Shown: positions 1 to 11,638 of the stretch, piece by piece
How positions within the stretch are numbered: the stretch's first letter is position 1
Layout of the letters: each line of letters opens with the position of its first letter
Assembly (NCBI GenBank): GCA_964036155.1
Contig: OZ038423.1
Span: 40,687,249 to 40,751,248, forward strand
Length of the DNA: 64,000 bases
Direction: 5' to 3'
DNA from: Diploscapter coronatus
Taxonomy: Eukaryota; Nematoda; Chromadorea; Rhabditida; Rhabditidae
The notes under the pieces: model-generated
The model's input: the letters and a program-made list of their open reading frames with translations, nothing else
Databases searched by the model: none
What the model was told of the DNA's origin: nothing
Position numbers and translations under genes: made by a program

Positions 1-194
1 TTTTCTTTCTTTCTAAGAAGCTATCAATGCATAATTGATTTGAAAATTACATTTGTTCAGAGAAAGTAAATTCCAATTGAATTCTTGAAAAATAAATTCA
101 CGAATGTTATCATTTTGCTTGAATATTATAACACAGTAAATTCATGAAGACCAACCTAACGAATTTTCGAGTAATGCACATTTTCTGGATTTCC

Positions 195-3100
195 TCAATA
201 TTCGTCCTCGCTTGTTTTCCTGATTCCCATCTTCTCGCGCCATTCCTCTTGATCCTGAAATTCATTAATGATTTTTAACAATAAAACTAAGGAAACTTCT
301 TACGTGCTGTAGATTTTGTCCACCGTAATTCTTCCAACCTTGGCCCTTCCCTCTTTGTTGGCGAGACTTTCTGCGATCACTGCTGGGCTTGCCGTCTCCC
401 TCATCGCAGATGCATCGTCAAGTTGAGATTTCGAAGTTTTGGTGTAGCTGTTTGGGTCGTTTTTCTTCTTCTTGTTCCTGTGAGGTTTAAGCGTGAGGCT
501 GCGAAACCCTGAAAATATTTTGTTGGAATTTTATAAATGCGAAAAAAAAAACCTGAATCAGCCTTATAGGACGTCAGTATCCATCCAACTGGTTCTCCTT
601 TCTCACCAACTTCGTCTGCCTTCCATGCTCGCCAGATACTTCTCTCGAACTTCTGTGGCGGAACAGAGTCTGGGGCTTTGCCGTAATAGCGAGTGATGAT
701 GTAGTCGTACGGCAGTTCTTCTCCATTCTCGTCAGTCGTGTCTTCTCTCCAGATTCGATGTCCATCCGAACGGTAGTTCACAACGTGCAAGTGACTACTT
801 CCAGCCTTCCAGCGCGGTGTTCCATCTGAGGTTGCGTCCGAGCCATTTCTCCTCGTATGTCGAATTAGAAACGCGAAGGAGTAGTTGTGTTCACCACTTC
901 TTGGAAGATCCTCCACAAAGAGTTGGGGGATTTCATCGTACATCGGCACGATCGGACTGAAATAAAATTTTATTTTAATTAAAAAAGATAAATCTTGTAA
1001 AGCCATATACCCATTAAAAAGTACTTGTAACAACAAAGTATTGGGTTAAAATCAATTTTTTTCATAACTAACAAAGTACGTTATGGCGAAATAGAAATAA
1101 CTTACTTCCTCTTCCCCAATATCTCCTTGAGCGGGATCTTGTTGGCCCTCTGGAAGTACAAGTCAGTGATGCTTGGAGGAACCGAGCAAAATGTATTGTA
1201 TCTGCCATCAAAGTTGACTTCATCATCTTCAGATTCATCTGAAAATAATAAATTTCAACATCTTTCATGAAATAGTCATTTCTTTGCATTTTGAATTAAG
1301 CGTTATAGAAGAAAAGTGATTGTGTTGTGGAATTCAATGGAAACTAAATTAGCATACATTCAGTCCTAGACAATTAATAATGGAATTATAATTGTCTATC
1401 TAATATTCAATAGTGCGACTGGCACTATATAGAGTCAGAACTCTCAGTAATTATTACCCTCTTCAGTTATCTCATTTTCCTAGCAGCAAGACTCCAGGTG
1501 AAGTCTCGTCTCTTCATCCCTTCACTTTCTCACTATTCATTTTCTCACCCGTTCACCGGTGGACCCCTATCTCTCTCTCCTGAATCTCTCAATGGGCAAT
1601 AAAGAAATTGAGAGTCCAACCACATTATATTGTTCACTTAGTAAAGGGTTATAAAAAAAACAACTAAGATTGTAACCTTGTTCAAATCCAACCATTTCCG
1701 TGTCTTCAGGCGAATACCTAACGTCATGAAGAGTTTGCGAGTCCAGATCGAGATATCGTTGGTGTTCATCATTCTCCTCGATTCCGGAGTGGTGCATCGC
1801 AATGGTTAGAAGGTCTTGGGTCTCATCTTCAACTTCTTCTAGCATTGGGATTGCGCTAAAGATAAAATTCATGAATTTTCAATAAAAACGCTTATTGAAA
1901 AGTTCACCTACGCAAATTTTACTACCTTTTTAAGCGAAATAGTGTCGTAAATAATAAGAAATAGGTGAAATTTCCAAGAGAATCGTTTTTTTTACTAAGC
2001 GAAATTTTCAAATGAGTGGTGTTACTAGACAAAATTTATAAGAAAAATCAAACCTGGGTGAGAGGAATTCGTTGTCTGCTAGTATTCCACTTGAAATGGC
2101 TCTGGAAAGGGGCTGATCGTCAACTCTGTGGAGAGTATCGATGTTGGGGCAATAGGCATTGTCCTGGTCCGAAACATTTCTTGTCGAACTGAAACATAAT
2201 TTGTCTGTCAACTTCAGTAACTAATTCAAGTTCTTTTTTTATTTTTCAGTGCAAAACTTGTCATAAACGCAATTTTAAATCCCACTTTCTGTAGATATAG
2301 TGCTTGGGTGTTTGAAATGAAGAAACCATTGATCCATCTTCCATATTCGTGCGCACTTCCAACTTGACTGGGAATTTCCTAAAATTATTGCATCTCTCAA
2401 AGGTTACTTTTTATAATATAAATTGAAAAGGAATAATTTTTAACCTTTCAAAAATAAGACTAAGTTGAATTTCCATCAAATTTGGGCATACTTCTTGATG
2501 GTAATTTTCCCGAGATTTCTCATTCATCTGCAGATCATGCAGAAAAATCATTTTTTTGAATCACGATTTTACTTTTTCAAAAGAAAATAACATACGCTTT
2601 GTTGGACAAATCCCGGAAGGGGTCAGATTTCTGAGTGCGCGATGCTTCCTCTCCATTCGGCTGCACATGCCCTTGAACATCTGTCTGTCTAAAATATATG
2701 TTTTTAAGTTTTAAATATATTGAAATCATATCATTGAATAAATTTATCTTAAAATCAACCAGCGAAAAATATACCCTGATTGTGAATCAAGGCTGGAGTT
2801 TTGCCATCGAAAAGGTTGAGACAGAAATTGATCCTTGGAAGGAGACCAGAGATCACGGCATTTGGTGAGCTTCTTTGGAGCATCGTCACCCCTACTGATC
2901 TTCCATGATTGCTTCTTTGTCAGCGCTGCCTTGGTAGGTCTCTTCTCGATGATTTTGGCTTTGGAAATTGGCTTTCTGCAATAACGAAAAATATCTTTTC
3001 ATGAACATTATTCAAAAGTATTTTCTTCTCAAAATGTCGCATGATATCCAATGAATTATTGGAGGAAGTATCAAAAGTCATACCCAGACTTCGGTGCAGA

Positions 3101-3910
3101 GCGTGTAGTCTTTGCAGTTGGTCTGTAGAGAACTGGCTTCAGCTTCTTGGGGGATTTTGGAGCAGCGACACTTCTTTCTTCTCTTGCCTTCTGCTTTCTG
3201 AGCTGCTTCAGATGCTTCCTGGAAGTACAATTTTGCAATTTGACGGACTTTTTCAACAAAAATAATGACATTTGTCGTCCAAATCAACGAAGATAAGCCT
3301 GATTACTTTTATAGTTGTGAGAAAGCATAAATTTAAAAAAACCAACTTGAATGCAGCTTCATCTTTCTCTGCTGTCCTCTGGTAGCCCTCATCCAAATAG
3401 CTTAGGCTGCTGAGTGAAGAAAGATCCGAAAGACTGTCCAACGCATCCTCATTCTCAAACGTTGCTCTTCTTGTGGCAATTCTGGAGTTTCAATTCTTAT
3501 ATATCGTTAACAAAGCTACTATTTCAAAATATTCTTTGACGTTGAGTAAAAATTAATTTGGCTAATTATTTTAAATAATGGACAACTTTGAAAAGTGTAG
3601 AGCTTTTGTAAAAATGATGGAAAAGAACAATTTTGAAAGAATATCATTAGAAAAGGCTTTCATCATTTCAGGAACTAAATTTTCATTTATTCATACCTTG
3701 CCGAGGTCCTTTTGGTACTGGTTTGATCGGCTGAGTCTTCCAAGTTGACAGCCGCTTCTTGCACTTCATCCCAGGCATTCTGCAAATTGTCTTGTTATCC
3801 TTCTAGCCACACGTGTTGTTCACCCATTCATAATCCATGTTTCCACCTTCACCTCCTAATTCACTCTCTGAATCATCAAGATTCGGGTCTGTTGTGTTGA
3901 ATGTTGTCAT
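195..3910 (-). CDS. Unrecognised Lys/Arg-rich multi-exon protein with NAC-like C-terminal segment
   Basis: I do not recognise the family. The reading starts at the ATG at 3910 (MTTFNTTDPNLDDSESE), followed by a 44-base intron and then about ten further exons toward lower coordinates. The N-terminal half is acidic and Ser-rich, then becomes strongly basic near 2.8-3.2 kb (KSPKKLKPVLYRPTAK, KPISKAKIIEKRPTK), which suggests a nuclear or chromatin protein. An exon at about 1.1-1.24 kb (DESEDDEVNFDGRYN) leads into the longest exon (about 570-957). That exon holds a compact globular-looking block with NGSDATSDGTPRWKAG, RYYGKAP and GWILTSYK, in the order and spacing of the plant NAC DNA-binding core (see findings). 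A last basic exon (KPHRNKKKKND) follows. The final splice is unresolved; the stop given belongs to a plausible acidic tail ending EDEY. The gene is divergent from RAD9. Gene-level confidence is fair, function unknown. Confidence 0.6.
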
Positions 3911-4302
3911 CTGAAAAACTTGACAATTGCAAAATGTTCTTGGAATAAATAATGTGCAAAAAATACAAATGATGACAAGATGAAATGTGTTACTGTAGTT
4001 CCTACCCTCTTTATTTTCTGTACTTTATCCCAGAAAAGAGGGTATAAACTACAAGAAGATGGATGTGTAGGTAAAGTGGGAACTACAAGGGACCGAGAAA
4101 ATCAAGAAAAATCTTACTGGAAATCGAAAATGACGAACATTAACGAGATAAAGTGGGAAATGACAGCATCCTTTAACTTTCAAACAATGGGAGAAAAGCT
4201 GCGACCTTTCTGAATGAAAGCTGCGACCTTTCCAAACTGCGACGCTGCGACCTTTCCGAGTCACCTTATCACTTGTACATTATCATCAAGAGCAATTTTC
4301 AG
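3911..4302. promoter_or_regulatory. Divergent intergenic region with fold-back and tandem 13-mer
   Basis: This gap lies between two divergent genes. It holds an imperfect inverted repeat at about 3994-4056, with arms GTAGTT..TACCCTCTT and its complement. It also holds three copies of the 13-mer GCTGCGACCTTTC (4198, 4220, 4244). No N-terminal RAD9 exon could be read here. Confidence 0.45.
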
Positions 4303-6901
4303 ACGGCATTCGAACGATCGAAGCTCGTGTCTTGGAGAACACCTCTGGATTCCGCGCCTCTGTCGACAGGAACACTCTCAAGAATGTCTGCGTCCTCAGT
4401 GGAAAGTAGGTTTTTTTCCTTATCAAAATATAGGCTATTCTCTTCTTGAGGAATGTTTGAAGAGAAGAAAAGACATGCGGATTTTTCTGGGCACCGATTT
4501 GATTGAAATAGGGGGTATTTTCTCTTCAAATTCGATTTTCAGCCTTCTGCATTCGATAATGAAAGAAGTCCGTCAGGATTCTGAGGATATTGTCATTTCT
4601 GCCAGCGAGGATGGATTTTGCTTCAGGAATTTCGGAAAATTCATTGGTCTGTTCAAATTTTTGTCGTAAAAGTGTAGCTGTTTTCAGCCGAGAGACGTTG
4701 TCGAACGAGTGTGACACTGGTGGGCGAGCGATGCGAGCAGTTCTCCATCACAAGGAAGACGGACATCGCCATTTCGTACAAGGAATTCATGGTGATTATT
4801 CGAAAAGTTCAATAGTTTTTCTACGCTCTTTCTCCTAAGGAATGAGTGAACTTCCACAAATATTTTTCTTTGAGTGTTAGATCCTTTCGAAATGAACAGG
4901 CAATATCCCTCGTTTCCAGGCGATTGTGGAATTCGCGAACAGACACATGGCATTTGTGAGTCTCTACTTCGATTTGCCTGGCAGGTATATTTTATTCTTG
5001 ATTCATCCAAACAAGAGAACACCTTTCAGACCGTTCGTCATTGCTCTGGAAGACACCGCCTCGTATACAGCCGAGTTCATCCTGGCGACAATCGAGCCTG
5101 ACGACGAGGAGAGCATGGCTGGCAGACTCTCCGGCAGGGCTAATTCACAGGCAAAGACTAGCAGTCAGCAGTCAGTCATTTCGAGCTACTACTCATAAGA
5201 GAATACATGAACAAAAATTCTTCTGCCCATTATTTTTTTACTTCTTCAGAAAAAAATGATCGATTCTTTTAGATCAGCAGGGTTTTTGATAGGAGACTAG
5301 AATTTTCAGACCGGCTGTGGAGAAGCAGCAGAAAGTGTCGGGAATTCGACGTCGCTTGGCTGAGGGAGAGAAGGAGAAAGAAGAGGAAGAAGAAGGGGAG
5401 GAGAGAGTGCAGAGACAGAAGGAGGACAGAAGAGCGTCTGGAGGTGTGACTCGACTCAGTCACGGAGTGAGTGAACTGATGGATGAGACTGAAGCCGACC
5501 ATGAGGCCGAGGCAGACGTAACCGAAAGGAACGCTCTGGTGAGTTGGAATAGCATTTCTTCTTGTTCATTCAAGCTCGTAGCTAATTTTCTTCAAAGAAT
5601 AAACGTATTTATTTTAAAATGCAAAAAGATAATATGAGGGAAAGTACCAACTATCTACATCCTGAACAAAGATGGTGTGAACCGAATTTTTGTACTTGAA
5701 TAATTTCTGTGAAGAAAGCTTGATATGAATTCAAAAATGAATTGAAAGTGGAATATTTATCCGACCTTTCCTTACTGTTTATTCCTCTCCAATTATTTTT
5801 TATCTCAGTTCGACGAATCGAATCATTCTCTGACAGCCCAAGAACCCTTCGACCAAATGGATCACGACCAACTGCAGACAGTGCAGCCAGTGTCCGAAAT
5901 GCCCACCTACAACACTCAGGACAGTCTCGTCGATATCAATCCGCCTGCTCCTGCCCATGTAAGATCTTTTTTCGAATTTGAAATGTTCATTTCACGATAG
6001 GTGAAAGTAAGCACATGACGGACCGATAACTATTACCCACTTTAAAAATTGAGACTTTCACTATGCTCAGAGACGACGATTGAAGTCTTTGATTATCCAT
6101 GATTCAGATTCTTTGCCCGTTTGGTGTTAACTCTTCAAACTGCCCTAGGATTGATTCAATCAAGAATGGCGTTTTTGTATTTCAGAACTGGGATGACATG
6201 GACGACGCGATTCTGGACAACAACTTCCTGACCCCCTCGATAGTGCCCATAAAGAAGACACAGACTCCCTCCATTCTGCGGACTCAGGAAGAACCCATCC
6301 CTGCCAAGTCGATTCTCCTCGATTACGTGCCTCCTCCCATTCCTGCAAATATACCTGAGACAAGCACCAGCAAGGAGAGCGTGGAGAGCATGGACACAGA
6401 AGATGAAAAGGAGAGACGAAAGAGGAGAAAGGTGGGCTGATTAATTTTTATCAATCTTTATGGGAGAATTCATGTCCTTTGAGGCAGGAACAAATCTTAT
6501 TATTTTCGTTTTGAAAAGCTATAAATTTTCTATTCATCCCTTTCGAAAATTTATTCTGTAATAGATGAGGAAATGTGTTTCTACATTTGGCACAAGAAGA
6601 TTTTTGTTCGAAATGGATGATCAGAAAAGTTTTTTAAATCGACGTTCATTCCTGATTAAAAGGACATTTGAGGAAAACTTCCGAAATGATTATTGTACTT
6701 GAAAGTTTTTGAACTCGTATTTGTATCTTATGTTACACCTTCTAATTTTCCACTCTACTTACTCAAACTAAACGACAAATTCGAATGTTTCAGTTCCGTC
6801 GTGAGTTCCTGGGCTTCAAGAAGCCAACGCAGAGCATGAGCCAGCTGTGCAAGGACGAGGTACCTCTTGCAAAGCAGAGCGATTCTGAGGGCGAGGATTA
6901 G
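4303..6901 (+). CDS. rad9: RAD9-like subunit of the 9-1-1 checkpoint clamp (N-terminal half not found)
   Basis: RAD9 with HUS1 and RAD1 forms a PCNA-like ring loaded at damaged DNA that activates ATR signalling. The first readable exon (4303, GIRTIEARVLENTSG) aligns with the linker between the two PCNA-like halves. Next come NLLHSIMKEVRQDSEDIV, CEQFSITRKTDIAISYKEF, VEFANRHMAFVSLYFDLPG and FVIALEDTASYTAEFILATI, which follow the RAD9 C-terminal PCNA-like half in order. A long charged tail has exons at about 5311-5539, 5809-5960 and 6187-6430. The tail ends in FRREFLGFKKP and SDSEGED. Vertebrate RAD9 also ends in a basic FRSLFFGS-type motif and an acidic DSEGE site that, when phosphorylated, binds TopBP1. 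The first exon has no ATG in frame and the N-terminal PCNA-like half is not visible in the 390 bases upstream, so the 5' end is incomplete. The gene is convergent with RAE1. Confidence 0.82.
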
Positions 6902-7695
6902 CAGTGAGCAGTGAGCAATGAACAGCCAAATCTGCAAGTCCATTCTACAACATTCAAGTGCAATTCTCCTTTTTTCTTTTCTGTAATTCTTGTTACTTTA
7001 CGTATCTCTCACTTTCGATTTCTACTGGCAAAATATATTCCATTTCGGGTTTATGTAATATGAGAAACAATTTATCGAACGTGCAGGTTTATTTACCCAG
7101 AAAAGTTATTTAGAAATCTTTTGAGCAAGTAAAAGTTGTGTCATAGGACTATTTGAAAATGTTATTGAGCATCAACGCCTTTTGCACTCGCATCAAGTTC
7201 GTGAGATTGACTTCATTTTACATTGAATTTAATATCGTCAAAATGATCTCGATGAAAACGTGATAAAAACAGCCAATATCAATTACAGCACCTAAATTCG
7301 TCCCACCTCGTTTTTGGAGCTCATAAAGTGGTCCCACCTTGATTTTTAGCGTAAAAATAAAGGCGAGACGATTTTGAGCAGTACATCCAAATGGGATCAC
7401 TTTGGGCACTTTAAGCGCTGCCTCTTGAAAATTCGTCTTCATTGAATTCGATTCAACCTTTCAGAACGATTTATAAAACTTGCATCTTTTCTAAAAATAA
7501 TTTATTAAAAATGTTGATTCAAAATGACCCGAAAGTGGCCGTGAAAATGGAAGAACGGAAAAAGAGAATGAGATCTCTGGGCATGTAACAACTAAAAATA
7601 AAAAGAAAGGTCGAATTTCCATGATTTGGGAAATCGTAAAGATGATGTAACAAGATCAAAGATGAAAGTAAAAATTGAACGAGTTTCGATTAGGT
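6902..7695. other. Intergenic region between convergent RAD9 and RAE1
   Basis: These are the 3' flanks of two tail-to-tail genes. The stretch is AT-rich, and I see no reading frame that resembles a gene. A more GC-rich patch at about 7290-7440 (GTCCCACCTCGTTTTTGG, repeated as GTCCCACCTTGATTTTT) may be a degenerate repeat. Confidence 0.4.
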
Positions 7696-10600
7696 CTAGG
7701 TCTTCTTGGATCTGGGTCTCATGTCCTCGAGACATTTGTGCAGAACGATCTTCGAGCCTTGTTGAGCGTTGCCTTCGTGACCCTACAAAGTTGTGTGATT
7801 TTTAACTTTGGCCTAACTCGTCGACATTTCAACATCGGCAATTGCTCATTTTTCAAAACTATTAAGATAAACTTTTTGCATTTCCGGTTTCATCTACAAC
7901 TGCTTATCTTCGCATATGAAAATAGGAAAAAGTATTTCCTACACTTTTGAGAGAATAAGGATGCGCTCACTTTTGATATCGTGTCAATTTAAAAAAGAAT
8001 AGCGGACACAAATGAATGAGAACAGAGAAGACGAGTAAACGATGCATTTTGCAAAATGGAAGAAGGTCGAACAATTTGACGTCAAAATCGTTCGATGTCA
8101 AGAAATTTTGACACGATTCGCGTAAATTTGACAACTCGTGTCAACGCTATCTTTTCTCCTCTCCTTTTAATGCTATTTTTCCATTTTGACACTGACACGA
8201 TGTCAAAAGTATGAACACACATCCCTATGAAGAATTAGACGTACCTTGCTCCAATCGTATCCCATTGCATAAGCAAGAATGGTCCCGCTTGCATGAATGT
8301 GCACACAAGTGATCGGCAGAGGGTGTGCTTCTGAGGTCTTCAACTTTGTACGAGCATCCTCAAAAGTGAAACTACTTCCAATCGTTTGCAATGCGCTTTA
8401 CCTTGTCCCACATGGAATATCTGCCATCAGAACCACAGGTGATCAGAGTGCCGTGCTGGGGATGGAAGGTTATGTCGTTCACCTGAACGAAAAATAAGAA
8501 ATGAATTGGGAATTAATTTGAATTTAGATATTTTCGATAGAATGAGAGTAGATAGACGAAATGCCGAGACAAAGTGAATATTCTAGCTCCAAAAAATGTA
8601 GTTTCTAATTTTGATTATTTCGATTCTTTTCAACTATTCAATTCGCTACTTAATGAGATTTTGTTTTTAGGAGCAGGGACAAGAAAGTTAAAATTTTCGA
8701 AACCAAAATCAAAAACTCGCCCAAGAGTTTTTCCACCTAAATCGAAGCTTTCACCCACTCCTGCTTCGGAAGTTCTAACATTCCTTGCGTATCCAGGGTA
8801 AAGAGAGATGAAATAACCCAAACTCAAAATATAAGTCGTAACTCACAGCGAATATTTCCTGATACCCATTGACGAGTTCGGCAGATCTGTGGCATTTGAA
8901 AGTGAACGTCTCCTTTGTGTTGGAAGTCTCGACCATCTGCACGCCCACGCGACCCTCGATCGAGCCGATCGCGAAGCCACACGGCTGGTTGTCCTTGTTC
9001 CGGAAGATCGACAGGCAGCGCAGCTGAAACATAGCATATATTGGAATATTCGACTTTTCATCATTTTACAGTAATACCTATCTATGCGTCTACCCCTTTA
9101 GCCTATTTTAAAAGCCGAACATATCGAATAATAAGCTTAAGCTACCTGATATTTGAGTTGACTCTCGATTTCCTTGACGAACTGCGGTCCTCCTTCCAGA
9201 TTGTAGATGAAGATTTTCTTGCTGGCCAGACCGACTGCAGCCATCGGATATACAACGTCTGCACAGTAGACGCGCTCGGGCAGCTGAAGGACAAATTTCA
9301 ATGAAATGAAGTAAATTGAAGCAAATTTGAATAACTTAGAGGAGTTCAATTTCAATTTTCAACGCTAGAGAACTAGGGATTCGAAATTTACAGCAACTCG
9401 GTTAGATGCTCTATTATTCCTCAAATGATAGATTAGAGAGGGGAAAGGGGCACCCGCAAGATTAACCACTATGCCTCTGCGTCTCCGTCCCTCATGTCTT
9501 CTTTTTCATCTTTCGCAGATACGCGTTTCACCCCCTCTGCAATCTACCAATTTCGGAGACAATAGAGAGTAATGTGCCAACTTTAAAGATCTGCAGAAAG
9601 TGAACAAGTAAACTAACATCCAATTTGAGCATCATGGTCTGTTTGGGCAGCTGGCGCATGTCCCAGAAGCGCAGCGACTTGTCGTACGAACCCGTCATGA
9701 GGCACTGGTAATTGTTGCCTGCAATTCTTATTTTATTCATTTCTTTATCATCGCTTCCAATCCCATAACATATAACGTCTGAAAATCTTTGTTTCCCTCT
9801 TTATTTTTTCATGCTACTTGTTTCTGGGAAGGAGAAATAGCATGAAAATGGAGAAAGAAAGATTTTCTGCCTCTAAGAAGCAGAACGAAGTGTGCATGAA
9901 TTCGATATGGTCTCACCATTGATCCAGTGACAAGTCTTGACAGGCCCATCGTGAGCGCCAACGACAGCCACCTGATTCGAGGCCAGATCCCACAGACGTA
10001 CGTCCTTGTCTGCTGCTGCTATGAACAGACGAGCACCATCCTGAATTTATTACTCTCAAACTGAATAAACGCATTCATATCAAAATGTTTTGAATGAATG
10101 TTCTCCTCAAAGATTAAATAGTGGCTGTAAAAGCTTGGATACAAACATGATACTTTAGTTTCAGTGGTAGATCAAGTTTTAACCTTAGAAGAAATTCAAC
10201 TATAACTTGATAGAAATGTCAAATATATCAATCAAAAAGGCTCCTAGAAAAAGACACCGGTTTTTTTTCTTTTCCTATCTGCCTCCCCATACTATTTCTT
10301 AGAAAACCCGGTGTCTTTTTATATTAGCCATCAAAAACTTGTCAAATTTTAGATCGTCACTGTATTTTCAATTTTGTTCGTACTTGGTTAGGAACTTAGT
10401 GAAAAGTATTCCTGGAGAAGAAATGTTCTATCGAAAAGTTGCAAGAATGAAGTAATTTTTAATCTTGGATAGTTTTATGTCAAATTCTTATTTTTGACAT
10501 ACATCAGTCCACTCGGCGTCGAGAATGGGAGCAGGAATGGATTGTTGCGCCTTGCCTTCACACTGTCCGTTGTCGTTCACCAGCCAAACACGGATCGTCT

Positions 10601-11638
10601 AAAATATCCATCCGTTTTCATGAGGATAAACCAGCTGCACATTTGTATGGATGTCGTTTTGATATAGGAACTCAGAATGTGTGGATTATAAATTGGAGAA
10701 GTTGAAAAGTTTTCTCAACTTATTCTTGTTATAAGCCCCGCCCACTCACTCACCCCATCCCAAGCACCCGCTGCAAGGAGGACCTTCTCAGAAGTGGGAG
10801 GACTGAACCTCAGCACCTGCACTGTGTCATCGGGCGAGCCATCTACCTGAAAGCATCCAATTATTAAGGGATATTGCAGACTGAATGCATAGGGGGCAGT
10901 GATGGCGCGTTGGCCGAATGGTAGTGTGTTGGCAATAGAGCTGCCCTACAATGACTAAGAAAATGCCGATGACGATAGACTCCATGCACCACTCTGAAGA
11001 ATAGTGTGGAGAAAAATGGGTCATCCTTGTTCCGAGGCTTTTTATCGCGCTGTGTTAGTTCAGCAAGCTTAGTTCGAAGCTGGGAGAAATATCTGGCAAC
11101 AGGTGAAGTTATAAAATTACGATGGTGAAAATCTATGAACGTATCAATTTCAAAACCGACTTAAAAATGGCTCATTTCGTTAATTTGATTTTGGAAATGA
11201 TGCAAAACGGTTATCTGCTTCGTCCTATCTCTATCGCTGATATAAACTAATTTAAAATGTAATTCTTCAATGCGGACCGAACCTACTACAATTGGAATTT
11301 TCACTTGGGAAGGTTGTAATTTGGCAAGTTTTGATTCTTCACCAGAATTCGAATTGATCATCGTAATTGCGTATTTTTCTTGAAAGGAATAAATGTGGAA
11401 TAACTGCGATTGCTGTTCTCGATTATCCTTGAAAAAATATCAAATTGCGAATACAGGATTTTCAGGTTGAAATAAAAAATTTGCATTTGTTCGAAGTTTT
11501 GATAGAATTCGTTCGACTGACGAGAATGTCATCCGGGGACTGGGATTGCGTGGTTGTGAGCGCAGTCGCGGGGGACGCACTGCCGAAGAGGCCACCGGGC
11601 TTGGCATTGAACGGGGAAGAGGACGAACTCCCAAACAT
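7696..11638 (-). CDS. rae1: RAE1/GLE2 mRNA export WD40 protein
   Basis: RAE1 (Gle2; NPP-17 in C. elegans) binds NUP98 at the nuclear pore, helps export mRNA and acts in the spindle checkpoint. The start is at 11638 ([16 protein letters not shown]), an FG-containing leader as in relatives. About ten exons then give the complete seven-blade propeller in order: [121 protein letters not shown] and [12 protein letters not shown]. The C-terminus ends in RPRSKKT, very like the family's PRNKK end. The last coding exon lies at about 7696-7781, with a fold-back element in the intron before it. The first intron (about 10849-11521) is the longest and carries a tRNA A-box-like fragment. Length and motifs look complete. 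Confidence 0.93.
7970..8210. mobile_element. MITE-like element in last RAE1 intron
   Basis: The arms CTTTTGATATCGTGTCA (left) and TGACACGATGTCAAAAG (right) are near-perfect inverted repeats about 240 bases apart. Further GTGTCA/TGACAC copies lie inside. There is no coding capacity. This looks like a non-autonomous inverted-repeat element. The target-site duplication is not clear. Confidence 0.55.
9779..9869. repeat. Short fold-back in RAE1 intron
   Basis: GAAAATCTTTGTTTCCC and CATGCTACTT on the left face GGAGAAATAGCATGAAAAT and GAAAGATTTTC on the right as an imperfect inverted repeat of about 90 bases. Confidence 0.45.
10231..10334. repeat. Short fold-back in RAE1 intron
   Basis: AAAAAGACACCGG and its complement (CCGGTGTCTTTTT) form the core of a hairpin. 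The outer arms ATCAAAAAGGCT / AGCCATCAAAAAC match less well. Length is about 100 bases. Confidence 0.45.

Noticed and set aside
10905..10990. tRNA or SINE with TTGGCCGAATGGTAGTG
   Set aside because: The A-box-like part is good, but no B box, A tail or target duplication was found. At most a decayed fragment in RAE1 intron 1.
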